A stretch of 64,000 bases of DNA. It comes from Micromonospora sp. KC723. GTDB lineage: Bacteria; Actinomycetota; Actinomycetes; Mycobacteriales; Micromonosporaceae. The position numbers and the translations under genes were made by a program. Under the pieces are notes generated by a model. The model did no database searches. It worked only from the letters and a program-made list of their open reading frames with translations, and was not told where the DNA came from. Positions within the stretch are counted from its first letter, which is position 1; each line of letters starts with the position of its first letter. Below are positions 44,962-55,799 of this stretch, one piece after another. The DNA is taken from contig NZ_SMKD01000016.1 in assembly GCF_004348595.1 (NCBI RefSeq), forward strand, positions 1-64,000, given 5' to 3'.

Positions 44962-46605
44962 TTACCCGGCTCGGCGGCGTTCGAACCACACGGCCGCGTC
45001 GACCGGCAGGGTGTGCCGCGAGCCCCGCTCGGTGAGTTCGTCACTGGCGACGATCGGCCGGCCGTGGCCCGCGACCTCGGCTGGAGCGCCGCTGAGGTTG
45101 ACCACGCAGGTCAGGGTGGTGCCGCCGCCGGTGCGGTGGAAGGCCAGCAGGCCCGGCTCGCTCTCCAGCCAGGTCACGCCGCCGGCGGTGCCGGCCAACG
45201 CCGGGTGTTCGTGCCGGACCCGCAGTGCCGTGCGGTAGAGCTCCAGTGTCGAACCGGGGACACCGCTCTGGGCGGCCACCGAGAGGGCCCGCCAGGTCGA
45301 CGGGGCCGGCAGCCAGCTCAGCTCGCTGCCGGCCGGTCCGAAGCCGTACGGGGCCAGCTCGCCACTCCACGGGATCGGCACCCGGCAGCCGTCGCGGCTC
45401 TCCCCGGTCCGCAGGAACGCCGGATCCTGGCGGAGCGTGTCGGGGATGTCCAGCACCTCCGGCAGGCCCAGTTCCTCGCCCTGGTAGAGATAGGCGCAAC
45501 CGGGAAGGGCCAGCATCAGCAGGGCGGCGGCGCGGGCGCGGCGCAGGCCGACCTCGCCGTCGCCGTACCGGGTGACGTGCCGCTGCCGGTCGTGGTTGGA
45601 CAGCACCCAGGTGGTCGGCGCGCCGACGATGGTCGACTCGGCCAGGGCGGTGTCGATGACCTTGCGGAACGAGTCGACCGACCAGGTGGCGTCGAGGAAG
45701 TCGAAGCTGAACGCCTGGTGCAACTCGTCCGGGCCGATGTAGCGGGCCAGCCGCTGCGGGGTCTCCGCCCACGCCTCGGCCACCGCCATCCGCCCGCCGG
45801 GGTAGCTGTCCAGGATCGGGCGCCAGGCGCGGTAGATGTCGTGCACCTCGTCCTGGTCGAAGTAGGGGAGGCGGCCCTTGCCGAGCAGTTCGGACTGGCG
45901 TCGTCCGGTCGTCATCGAGTTGAAGCCGACGTCCGGCAGCCCCTCGGCCTTGATCATGCCGTGGGCCACGTCGATGCGGAACCCGTCGACACCACGGTCG
46001 AGCCAGAAGCGGAGCACGTCCTCGAACTCGGCGCGGACCGGCGGGTGCCGCCAGTTCAGGTCGGGCTGCGCGGGGTCGAACAGGTGCAGGTACCACTGGC
46101 CGTCCGGCACCCGGGTCCAGGCCGGGCCGCCGAAGATGCTCTCCCAGTCGTTCGGCGGCAGTTCGCCGTGCTCGCCCCTGCCGTCGGCGAAGTGGTAGAA
46201 CCCCCGCTCGGGGGAGCCGGGGGCGGCGGCCAGCGCGGCCCGGAACCACGGGTGCCGGTCTGAGGTGTGGTTGGGCACCAGGTCGACGATGATCCGCAGA
46301 CCCAGGGCGTGCGCGTCGGTGGTCATCGCGTCGAAGTCGGTGAGCGTGCCGAACAGGGGGTCGACGTCGCGGTAGTCGGCGACGTCGTAGCCGGCGTCCA
46401 CCTGCGGCGAGGTGTAGAAGGGGGTCAACCAGACCGCGTCGATCCCGAGGTCGCGCAGGTACGGCAGCCGTTCCCGGATGCCCCGGAGGTCACCCACGCC
46501 GTCGCCGTCGGCGTCGGCGAAGCTGCGGACGTAGACCTGGTATACGACCGCGGAACGCCACCAGTCGTCGGAGGTCGGCGGGGCCGGGTTGGTGGCGTCG
46601 GTCAT
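44962..46605 (-). CDS. GH13 alpha-glucosidase
   Basis: A 547-aa cytoplasmic glycoside hydrolase of family 13, oligo-1,6-glucosidase/alpha-glucosidase subgroup. Conserved regions in order: DLVPNHTSDRHPWF, the nucleophile in GFRIDVAHG (Asp212), acid/base in MAVAEAW (Glu277) and transition-state stabiliser in LSNHDRQRH (Asp339). A C-terminal beta-domain closes the chain. No signal peptide, so it works on imported oligosaccharides such as maltose or isomaltose. ATG 46605; the longer frame reaches into the divergent promoter. No sugar transporter genes are adjacent. Confidence 0.93.
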   Translation of the reverse strand: MTDATNPAPPTSDDWWRSAVVYQVYVRSFADADGDGVGDLRGIRERLPYLRDLGIDAVWLTPFYTSPQVDAGYDVADYRDVDPLFGTLTDFDAMTTDAHALGLRIIVDLVPNHTSDRHPWFRAALAAAPGSPERGFYHFADGRGEHGELPPNDWESIFGGPAWTRVPDGQWYLHLFDPAQPDLNWRHPPVRAEFEDVLRFWLDRGVDGFRIDVAHGMIKAEGLPDVGFNSMTTGRRQSELLGKGRLPYFDQDEVHDIYRAWRPILDSYPGGRMAVAEAWAETPQRLARYIGPDELHQAFSFDFLDATWSVDSFRKVIDTALAESTIVGAPTTWVLSNHDRQRHVTRYGDGEVGLRRARAAALLMLALPGCAYLYQGEELGLPEVLDIPDTLRQDPAFLRTGESRDGCRVPIPWSGELAPYGFGPAGSELSWLPAPSTWRALSVAAQSGVPGSTLELYRTALRVRHEHPALAGTAGGVTWLESEPGLLAFHRTGGGTTLTCVVNLSGAPAEVAGHGRPIVASDELTERGSRHTLPVDAAVWFERRRAG

Positions 46606-46829
46606 CGGTGAGGTCCCCGTTCTGTGGCGCGGGATGGCGAGTACCCCGCGGTCCGGGGGTCGATGGGGGCGGGTGCCCGAGCAGGATCCTTCCATCCCGC
46701 GCAGACTCCTGCTGATCCACTCGGCCGGCGGGCACGCATACCGCCCGCAGGTGCCGGTTCCCGGCCACAGATCACGGATCGGAGACGGCCGGCGAGGCGT
46801 CTACTACAAACCGTCGTTGATGGGGGAGG

Positions 46830-47180
46830 ATGTTCGATGTGGAAGCTCTTCGACTGGTACTCCTCTACGTCCATCTGATCGGGTTCGCGCTGCTGCTCGG
46901 CGGCGCCCTCGCCCAGTACCTCAGCGGCCGGCTGCGGATCAACCCGGCCATGCTCTGGGGCTCGGTGATCGGTCTGCTGACCGGCATCGGTCTCTCCGCC
47001 CCGCTGCGCGACGGCGACGAGCCGGCTCCCGCGAAACTTGTTACCAAGCTGGTGCTGGCCCTGCTGATCTTTGTCATGGTTTTCTTCTCCCGGAAGCGGG
47101 CCGACGTCAACCGCGGGCACTTCCTCGGGATTATCTTGTTGACCCTGGTCAACGCTGCCGTGGCGGTGTTCTGGCGGTAG
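46830..47180 (+). CDS. hypothetical four-helix membrane protein, 116 aa
   Basis: Hydrophobic spans at about 5-28 (LVLLYVHLIGFALLLGG), 42-58, 72-87 (LVLALLIFVMVFFS) and 98-115 with a short basic loop KRADVNRG. The early His in YVHLIGFALLLGGALAQY resembles small copper/heme-type or DUF2269-like membrane proteins, but I do not assign it. Divergent from the glucosidase gene and upstream of the nucleoside transport operon. Confidence 0.75.
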   Translation: MFDVEALRLVLLYVHLIGFALLLGGALAQYLSGRLRINPAMLWGSVIGLLTGIGLSAPLRDGDEPAPAKLVTKLVLALLIFVMVFFSRKRADVNRGHFLGIILLTLVNAAVAVFWR

Positions 47181-47436
47181 TCTTCGAGGTCCGTCCGATC
47201 TCTGGAGGGCGGGCGTTCGGGAGCCGGCCGGGTCACCCGCCGGCACGCTGAGTGATTTCCCCCACGGCAGCATTACGCCGGGGTAACAGCCGTTCAACAG
47301 TCGTGCACGATTGTCGGCCGGCGGGTGGGCACGGGCGTACGCTCCCGTCCGTAACGTGGGAAGCCGGCAGCACGGCGCTGGTCGGTACAAGGGCTGCCAC
47401 CGCATCGAAGCGCGGTGGGCAATGGAAGGAGACGTC

Positions 47437-48522
47437 TTGCGCGCTGTGCGTGGGATGCGGATCGCCTCCGCCGTCGTGGCGGGTGGGCTCGTGCTGGCCG
47501 CCGCCGCGTGTGGTGAGGCCCCGAAGGACGACAACAACGCCGGCACCGGTGGCAAGAAGTACCACGCCTGCATGGTGACCGACGTCGGCGGCATCGATGA
47601 CAAGTCCTTCAACACCTCCGCCTGGAAGGGCCTGCAGGAGGCGGCGAAGGAGAACGACAACATCGAGCCCAAGTACGTCGCGTCGAAGGCCGAGGCGGAC
47701 TACGAGGTCAACCTGACCGGGTACGTCAACCAGAAGTGCGACTTCATCCTGGCCGTCGGTGGCCTGATGGCGGACGCCACCACGAAGATCGCGCAGGCTA
47801 ACCCGAACCAGCAGTTCGGCATCGTCGACGCCAACCCGGGCGTGGCCAACGTCTACCCGATGCAGTTCGACACCGCCCAGGCCGCCTTCCAGGCCGGCTA
47901 CCTGGCCGCCGGGATGACCAAGAGCGGCAAGGTCGGCACCTACGGCGGCCTGCCCATCCCGCCGGTGACCATCTTCATGGACGGCTTCGCCGACGGCGTG
48001 GCGTACTACAACCAGGCCAAGGGCAAGAACGTCCAGGTCCTCGGCTGGGACAAGGCGACCCAGAAGGGCTCCTTCTCCAACTCCTTCGACAAGCAGGACG
48101 AGGGCAAGAAGGTCTCCGACGCGCTGGTCGCCCAGGGCGCGGACATCGTCATGCCGGTCGCCGGCGGCGCCGGTCTCGGCACCACCGGCGCGGCCAAGGC
48201 ATCCGGCGGCAAGTACTCCGCCATCTGGGTCGACGTCGACGGCTGCGAGAGCACCCCGGACTGCCCGGTCCTGCTGACCACGGTCGTCAAGAACATCCCG
48301 GACGCCGTCAAGGAGGCCGTGCTCAAGGCCGCCGGCGGCGAGAAGCTCCAAGCCAAGCCGGGCTTCGTCGGCACCCTGGCCAACAACGGCGTCTCCATCG
48401 CCCCGTACCACGACTTCGACAGCAAGGTCCCGGCCGACCTGAAGGCCGAGGTCGAGAAGATCAAGACGGACATCGCGGCCGGCACCATCAAGGTCACCTC
48501 GAAGGCCCAGCCGACCAAGTGA
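47437..48522 (+). CDS. BMP-family nucleoside-binding lipoprotein
   Basis: A 361-aa substrate-binding lipoprotein of the Bmp/Med (PnrA) family. The signal peptide ends in the lipobox LAAAAC (Cys near residue 25). The mature part has the family hallmarks VTDVGGIDDKSFNTSAWKGL, FGIVDANPGVANVYPMQF and GGLPIPPVTIFMDGFADGV. PnrA-type proteins bind purine and pyrimidine nucleosides. TTG 47437 is chosen because GGAAGGAG lies 5 nt upstream; the ATG at 47422 is part of that signal. It heads the operon with an ABC ATPase and two permeases. Confidence 0.94.
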   Translation: MRAVRGMRIASAVVAGGLVLAAAACGEAPKDDNNAGTGGKKYHACMVTDVGGIDDKSFNTSAWKGLQEAAKENDNIEPKYVASKAEADYEVNLTGYVNQKCDFILAVGGLMADATTKIAQANPNQQFGIVDANPGVANVYPMQFDTAQAAFQAGYLAAGMTKSGKVGTYGGLPIPPVTIFMDGFADGVAYYNQAKGKNVQVLGWDKATQKGSFSNSFDKQDEGKKVSDALVAQGADIVMPVAGGAGLGTTGAAKASGGKYSAIWVDVDGCESTPDCPVLLTTVVKNIPDAVKEAVLKAAGGEKLQAKPGFVGTLANNGVSIAPYHDFDSKVPADLKAEVEKIKTDIAAGTIKVTSKAQPTK

Positions 48523-48726
48523 CCGCTTCCCCGGTCGTCGCGGTGGAATCATCGACCGCGAGGGCCGGCGGGCACCAGGCAGACGATCGGCCGCCTCGGC
48601 GTACGCGGGCAGGACTCGCGGCCACCGGGGCGGCCGATCCGCTCCACCCCCCTTCGGCGGACCCGGCCGGGCGGCCGGCCGGACGGCAGCTACGCTGCAC
48701 CATCGCTCGCACTCCAGGAGGTTGCG

Positions 48727-50303
<1,577 letters not shown>

Positions 50304-50307
<4 letters not shown>

Positions 50308-51626
50308 CCAACTCCCACCCGGTGTCGGGTTCCCCGGACAAGGAGCCGGCGACCGAACCGGCGCTGGCCGAGGCCGCCGGCGCCGACCGCGCCGCCACGA
50401 TGGCCGCCCCGGAACGTCCCGAGGAGCCCCGCCCCTCGCTGGGCCGGCTGTTCCTGGACAACCTCTGGGCGGCCAACACGGTCACCGTGACGGTGCTCGC
50501 GTTGCTGCTGGCGATGCTGATCGGCGCGATCCTGATCATCGTGTCGGACCCGGAGGTGCTGGCCACCTACGGCTATCTCACCGCCCGCCCGGCCGACGCG
50601 CTCAACTCGTCCTGGGCGGTGGTCAGCGAGGCGTACGCGAACCTGTTCAAGGGCGCGATCCTCGACCCGGAGGCCAGCGGCTTCACCGCCGCCATGAGCC
50701 CGATCTCCGAGACGCTCACGTACACCGCGCCGCTGGTCTTCACCGGCCTGTCGGTGGCGTTGGCCTTCCGTGGCGGCCTGTTCAACATCGGCGCCCAGGG
50801 CCAGGCGACCCTCGGCGTCATCCTGGCCGCCGTGACCGGTTTCGCGCTGCCGCTGCCGCCCGTGGCGCACCTGCTCGTCGCGCTGCTCGCCGGTGCGATC
50901 GGCGGTGCCGTGTGGGGCTTCGTCCCGGGCATCCTCAAGGCGCGGACCGGCGCCCACGAGGTGATCAACACGATCATGCTCAACTACGTCGCGGTCTACT
51001 TCCTCTCCTGGATCATCGTCCAGAACGGGGTGCAGAACCCGGGCCGGGCCGACGCGATCAGCAAGCCGGTCGACTCCTCGGCCCAGCTGCCCCGGCTGCT
51101 CGGCGCCGACCTGCGGGTGCACGCCGGCATCCTGCTCGCGGTGCTGGCCACCTGGTTCGTGGCCTGGTTGCTCAACCGCTCCACGCTCGGCTTCGAACTG
51201 CGTGCCGTCGGCGCCAACCCGGACGCCGCGCGGACCGCCGGCATCAGCATCACCAAGACGTACGTGCTGGTCATGGTGCTCGCCGGCGCGCTCGCCGGGC
51301 TCGGGGGCAGCCAGATGGTGCTCGGCACCACCGCCAACGCGCTGACCCCGCTGGTGGTCGCCCAGATCGGCTTCGACGGCATCCTGGTCGCGCTGCTCGG
51401 CCGGGTGAAGCCGTGGGGCGTGCTGCTGGCCGCGCTGCTCTTCGGCGCGTTGCAGGCCGGCGGCAACCGGATGCAGTCGTACTCGGGGATCTCGCTGGAG
51501 TTGGTCACCGTGCTCCAGGCGCTGATCGTTATCTTCATCGCCGCGCCGGCCCTGGTGAAGGCGATCTTCCAGCTCCGGGCCGCCCGCGCCGCCCGGCTGC
51601 AGACGAGCCTCGCGAAGGGCTGGTGA
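50304..51626 (+). CDS. ABC transporter permease for nucleosides, subunit 1
   Basis: A 440-aa membrane permease of the BPD_transp_2 family. A Pro/Ala-rich 50-residue N-terminal tail precedes about nine membrane helices. Family motifs: [20 protein letters not shown] and the EAA-like region with [22 protein letters not shown]. It starts at ATG 50304 inside the stop of the ATPase gene, so the two are coupled. Pairs with the next permease to form the channel. Confidence 0.93.
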
Positions 51627-51629
51627 GGC

Positions 51630-52910
51630 ATGTCCACCACGGCTGTTCCCGATGTCGCCGTCGCCCCGGTCGACCAGGGCTTCTGGACCCGCCACCGCAA
51701 GACCGGCGCGGTCCTGCTGGCGCTGGGCCTGCTCGCCACGGTGCTGTTCGGTGCGCTGGCCACCGGCCAGCAGGCGCGTTTCACCCTCAGCGAGACCGAG
51801 GGCGGCGCGGCGTTGGAGATCAACGGCACCGTCGGCGCGATCCTGTTCGGTGTCGTCACCCTGCTGGCCGGCGGCGCGTTGCTGGCCGGTATGCCGAAGC
51901 GCCGGTTCACCCTGGTGCTCGGGGTCGGCCTGCTCGCCTTCGTGTTGAGCTTCCTCTGCTGGCAGGTCTCCGCCGCCCCCGAGGGACGCAACTTCATGCC
52001 CCTGGTGAACGTGGTCCGGGGCACCTTCGTCCTGGCGCTCCCGCTGATCTTCGGCGCGCTGGCCGGCGTGCTCTGCGAGCGGTCCGGCGTGGTCAACGTG
52101 GCCATCGAGGGGCAGTTGCTGATGGGCGCCTTCAGTGGCGCGCTCTTCGGCAGCCTCTCCGGCAGCGTCTGGGTCGGCCTGGTCGCCGCGGCGGTCGGTG
52201 GCGCGTTCATCTCGCTGCTGCTGGCCGTGTTCGCCATCCGCTACCTGGTCGACCAGGTGGTCATGGGCATCGTGCTCAACCTGCTGGCGGTCGGCGTCAC
52301 CGGCTTCCTCTACGAGCGGCTGATGCAGCCCAACGCGGAGCGGTACAACAGCGCTCCCCGCTTCGCCAACTGGGAGATCCCGCTGCTCAAGGACATCCCG
52401 TTGATCGGGCCGGCCCTGTTCCGCGGCAACATCTTCCTCTACCTCGGCCTGCTGCTGGTGCTGGTCATCCACATCGCGCTGTTCCGTACCCGGTGGGGCC
52501 TGCGGACCCGTTCGGTGGGCGAGCACCCGACCGCGGCCGACACCCTGGGCGTGAGGGTGCTGCGGCTGCGTTACCGCAACGTGATCATGGCCGGGGTGGT
52601 CGCCGGCATCGGCGGCGCGTCGTACACGCTCGCGCTCTACACCTTCACCAAGAACATGATCGGCGGTAAGGGCTTCATCGCCCTGGCAGCGTTGATCTTC
52701 GGCCGGTGGAGCCCGACCGGCGCGCTGCTCGCGGCGCTCTTCTTCGGCTTCGCCGACCAACTCGCCACCTACCTCGGTGCGATCGGCAGCGCCATCCCGA
52801 GCCAGTTCCTGGCGATGCTGCCGTACCTGGCGACGATCCTCGCGGTGGCCGGGCTGGTCGGCCGGGTCCGGGCACCGGCGGCGGACGGCAAGCCGTACGT
52901 CAAGGGCTGA
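51630..52910 (+). CDS. ABC transporter permease for nucleosides, subunit 2
   Basis: A 426-aa BPD_transp_2 permease, about ten hydrophobic spans. Typical segments: LAGVLCERSGVVNVAIEGQL (family signature), FAIRYLVDQVVMGIVLNLLA and TRSVGEHPTAADTLGVRVLRL. The 3-nt gap to the previous gene shows a single operon. Together with the BMP lipoprotein and ATPase it makes a complete importer; cytidine deaminase and thymidine phosphorylase genes directly follow. Confidence 0.93.
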   Translation: MSTTAVPDVAVAPVDQGFWTRHRKTGAVLLALGLLATVLFGALATGQQARFTLSETEGGAALEINGTVGAILFGVVTLLAGGALLAGMPKRRFTLVLGVGLLAFVLSFLCWQVSAAPEGRNFMPLVNVVRGTFVLALPLIFGALAGVLCERSGVVNVAIEGQLLMGAFSGALFGSLSGSVWVGLVAAAVGGAFISLLLAVFAIRYLVDQVVMGIVLNLLAVGVTGFLYERLMQPNAERYNSAPRFANWEIPLLKDIPLIGPALFRGNIFLYLGLLLVLVIHIALFRTRWGLRTRSVGEHPTAADTLGVRVLRLRYRNVIMAGVVAGIGGASYTLALYTFTKNMIGGKGFIALAALIFGRWSPTGALLAALFFGFADQLATYLGAIGSAIPSQFLAMLPYLATILAVAGLVGRVRAPAADGKPYVKG

Positions 52911-52954
52911 GCCCTCCGTGCGCCTGACCGGCGTGAATTGGGCAGAATGATGGG

Positions 52955-53662
52955 ATGACGGAGATCGACTGGGAGCGGCTGCGGGCCGCCGCCACCGAGG
53001 TGATGCGGCACGCGTACGTGCCGTACTCGAAGTTCCCGGTCGGCGCGGCCGCCCTGGTCGACGACGGCCGGATCGTGGTCGGCTGCAACGTGGAGAACGC
53101 CGGCTACGGCGTCACCCTGTGCGCCGAGTGCGGTGTGGTCTCCGCGCTGCACGCCACGGGCGGCGGCCGGCTGGTCGCGATGTCGTGCGTGGACGCCACC
53201 GGCGAGCCGCTGATGCCCTGCGGCCGGTGCCGGCAGCTGCTCTGGGAGAACGGCGGCCCGGAGTGCCTCGTCGAGACGAGGGACCGGCCGCTGCGGATGG
53301 CCGAGCTGCTGCCGCACGCCTTCGACGTGGCCGACCTGGAGGCGGTCACCCGGGAGCGCCCGGTGCCGGTGGTGCCGGACCGGCTGGCCGCCTGGCGGGG
53401 GCGGGGCACCGTCTTCGTCCACCCCGACCTCTCCGCCGGGCAGCAGGTCTGGACGGCGTACTGGGAGCGGTCGGCGGGTGACGCGGACGCCGCCGAGACG
53501 GGGGTGCTGGAGGAGGGCCCGAGCTGGGACGACCCGGCCGAGGCGATCACCTGGGGGCTGGCCCGGACGCCCAGGGTGGTGGTGGTCGACGCGTCGGGCA
53601 CCATCTTCTGGGCCGGCGAGGGGGAGCCGCCGATGGAGATCCCTACGCGCTGGGGTGGTTGA
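52955..53662 (+). CDS. cdd: cytidine deaminase with extra C-terminal domain
   Basis: A 235-aa protein. Residues 1-130 are a normal homotetrameric cytidine deaminase: KFPVGAAALVDDG, CNVENAGYGVTLCAE (zinc Cys56, catalytic Glu58) and PCGRCRQ (zinc Cys89, Cys92). Usual length is about 130; here another 100 residues follow (WRGRGTVFVHPDLSAGQQVW, EGPSWDDPAEAITWGLARTP, VVVVDASGTIFWAGEGEPP) forming a distinct domain I do not recognise. It converts cytidine/deoxycytidine to uridine for use by the next gene product, deoA. ATG 52955. Confidence 0.93.
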   Translation: MTEIDWERLRAAATEVMRHAYVPYSKFPVGAAALVDDGRIVVGCNVENAGYGVTLCAECGVVSALHATGGGRLVAMSCVDATGEPLMPCGRCRQLLWENGGPECLVETRDRPLRMAELLPHAFDVADLEAVTRERPVPVVPDRLAAWRGRGTVFVHPDLSAGQQVWTAYWERSAGDADAAETGVLEEGPSWDDPAEAITWGLARTPRVVVVDASGTIFWAGEGEPPMEIPTRWGG

Positions 53663-53717
53663 GCTTGGGGATCGGGCCGTGGGCCGGTATCTGCAACGAC
53701 TTCAGAAGGAACTCAAG

Positions 53718-54998
53718 GTGAGTGCGTTCACGGCGGTTGACGTCATCCGGACCAAGCGGGACGGGGGAGTGCTGAGCGACGCCCAGATCGACTGGGTCGT
53801 CGACGCGTACACCCGGGGGCTGGTCGCCGACGAACAGATGTCGGCGCTGGCCATGGCGATCCTGCTGCGCGGCATGACCGGACCGGAGATCGCCGGGTGG
53901 ACGGCCGCGATGATCGCCAGCGGGGAGCGGCTCGACCTCTCCGCCGTCGAACGGCCGACCGTCGACAAGCACTCCACCGGCGGCGTCGGTGACAAGATCA
54001 CCCTGCCGCTGACCCCGCTCGTGGCCGCCTGCGGCGCCGCCGTGCCGCAGCTGTCCGGGCGCGGTCTGGGCCACACCGGCGGCACCCTCGACAAGCTGGA
54101 GTCCATCCCCGGCTGGCGGGCCGCGCTGAGCAACGACGAGTTCATCGACCAGCTCCGGGACGTCGGCGCGGTGATCTGCGCGGCCGGCGCGGGGCTCGCG
54201 CCGGCCGACCGCAAGCTGTACGCGCTGCGCGACGTCACCGGCACCGTCGAGGCGATCCCGCTGATCGCCAGTTCGATCATGAGCAAGAAGATCGCCGAGG
54301 GGACCGGCGCGCTGGTGCTCGACGTGAAGGTCGGCTCCGGCGCGTTCATGAAGTCCGTCGACGACGCCCGGGAGCTGGCCCGCACCATGGTCGGGCTGGG
54401 CGGCGCGCACGGCGTACGGACCGTCGCCCTGCTCACCGACATGTCCACCCCGCTCGGCCTGACCGTCGGCAACGCGATCGAGGTGACCGAGTCGGTGGAG
54501 GTGCTGGCCGGTGGCGGCCCGGCCGACGTGGTGGAGCTGACCCTGACGTTGGCCCGGGAGATGCTGGACGCGGCCGGCCTGCCGGACGCCGACCCGGCCG
54601 CCGCGCTGCGGGACGGCCGGGCGATGGACGCCTGGCGTGCGATGGTCCGCGCCCAGGGCGGCGACCCGGACGCGCCGATGCCGACCGCCAACGAGGTCGA
54701 GGTGGTCCGCGCCCAGGCCGACGGCTTCGTCTCCACCGTCGACGCGTACGCGATCGGGGTGGCCGCCTGGCGGCTCGGCGCCGGCCGGGCCCGCAAGGAG
54801 GACCCGGTCAGCGCCGCCGCCGGTGTCGTGCTGCACAAGCGGCCCGGCGACCCGGTGCGGGCCGGGGACCCGCTCTACGAACTCCGTGCCGACCAGGCGA
54901 CCCGGATCCCGGCGGCCCGGGCCGAGGCCGAACGGGCGGTCCGCGTCGCGCCCGTCGCGCCGGCCCTGCCGTCGCTGGTGATCGAGCGGATCAGCTGA
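53718..54998 (+). CDS. deoA: thymidine/pyrimidine-nucleoside phosphorylase
   Basis: A 426-aa dimeric enzyme splitting thymidine, deoxyuridine or uridine with phosphate. Signature KHSTGGVGDKITLPLTPLVA, GRGLGHTGGTLDKLE and SSIMSKKIAEGTGALVLDVK are clear. Start GTG 53718 has AGAAGGAACTC upstream; longer frames overlap cdd. Clearly cotranscribed with cdd, 55 bp behind it. The pair channels imported pyrimidine nucleosides to uracil/thymine and ribose-1-phosphates. Confidence 0.96.
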   Translation: MSAFTAVDVIRTKRDGGVLSDAQIDWVVDAYTRGLVADEQMSALAMAILLRGMTGPEIAGWTAAMIASGERLDLSAVERPTVDKHSTGGVGDKITLPLTPLVAACGAAVPQLSGRGLGHTGGTLDKLESIPGWRAALSNDEFIDQLRDVGAVICAAGAGLAPADRKLYALRDVTGTVEAIPLIASSIMSKKIAEGTGALVLDVKVGSGAFMKSVDDARELARTMVGLGGAHGVRTVALLTDMSTPLGLTVGNAIEVTESVEVLAGGGPADVVELTLTLAREMLDAAGLPDADPAAALRDGRAMDAWRAMVRAQGGDPDAPMPTANEVEVVRAQADGFVSTVDAYAIGVAAWRLGAGRARKEDPVSAAAGVVLHKRPGDPVRAGDPLYELRADQATRIPAARAEAERAVRVAPVAPALPSLVIERIS

Positions 54999-55005
54999 CC
55001 GGCCG

Positions 55006-55028
55006 GCCCCGGCCCGGCCGGCCGGGGC
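55006..55028 (+). terminator. GC-rich hairpin behind deoA
   Basis: GCCCCGG (55006-55012) pairs with CCGGGGC (55022-55028). It probably ends the nucleoside operon. Confidence 0.5.
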
Positions 55029-55117
55029 TCACCACCCTGCCGGTCGGGGGGCTATATTCCCTGGCCAACGGGGGTTGGCCGGTATCACCTAGCTGCGAAG
55101 GGACAGGGACCTGAGCC

Positions 55118-55798
55118 GTGCGCGCATCCGCCCCCGACCCCCGGGAAGTACGTGAGGCGAGCCTGGACGAGTTGTCCCGGCTGGGCCTGCCGTTGCCGCC
55201 CGCCCAGTTCCCGCTGGTGTGGGAGCCCGGTGACGAGATCGAGCTGCGTCCCACCGCCGAGATCGAGGCGCGGATCGCCGTCCTGCACCTCATCCTGGCC
55301 CGGTGTTTCGGCATGCCGCCGCGGGCGGCGCTGGAGTGGCTGCTCGCCTCCCACCTGGTCGAGATGGTCACCCCGCCGGAGTGGGAGTTCGTGACGGCCG
55401 GCAAGGGTGACCACCGTTCCTTCGTCCTGCACCACGACGCCCTCTTCTCGCTGGCCTGGGTGCTCGGGCTGACCAAGCAGCTCGACCCGACGATCCCGGT
55501 GGACGAGCGGCTGGTGGAACGGATGCCGCACATCGCCGGCGGGGAACTGTTCGGCCAGTGGCGGGCCCGCGTCCTGGCCGCGCCCCAGCACCCGGCGGAC
55601 GCCGCCGCCCTGCTCGACCTGCACTACTGCCTGGACTGGGCGTACCTGGAGACGGAGAGGGCCGGTCGGCCGCTGCCCGGCCTGGTGGACGCCAACGCGA
55701 TCGGGCAGCGCCGCTGGGCGTTGGAGTGGGCGGTGGTGCTGCGCGGGCCGTACCACGAGGAACCGCCGGGCTGGGAAGAGGTCGACCTGTCCACCTGA
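55118..55798 (+). CDS. DUF4272 domain protein
   Basis: A 226-aa soluble protein. It shows the DUF4272 pattern: an early SLDELSRLGLPLPPAQFPLV, then TAEIEARIAVLHLILARCF and a C-terminal region RPLPGLVDANAIGQRRWALEWAVV. Function of this family is unknown; members are sometimes next to toxin-immunity or nucleotide genes. A GTG start at 55118 behind GGGACAGGG. It ends 1 nt before the convergent methyltransferase stop. Confidence 0.82.
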   Translation: MRASAPDPREVREASLDELSRLGLPLPPAQFPLVWEPGDEIELRPTAEIEARIAVLHLILARCFGMPPRAALEWLLASHLVEMVTPPEWEFVTAGKGDHRSFVLHHDALFSLAWVLGLTKQLDPTIPVDERLVERMPHIAGGELFGQWRARVLAAPQHPADAAALLDLHYCLDWAYLETERAGRPLPGLVDANAIGQRRWALEWAVVLRGPYHEEPPGWEEVDLST

Positions 55799-55799
55799 G

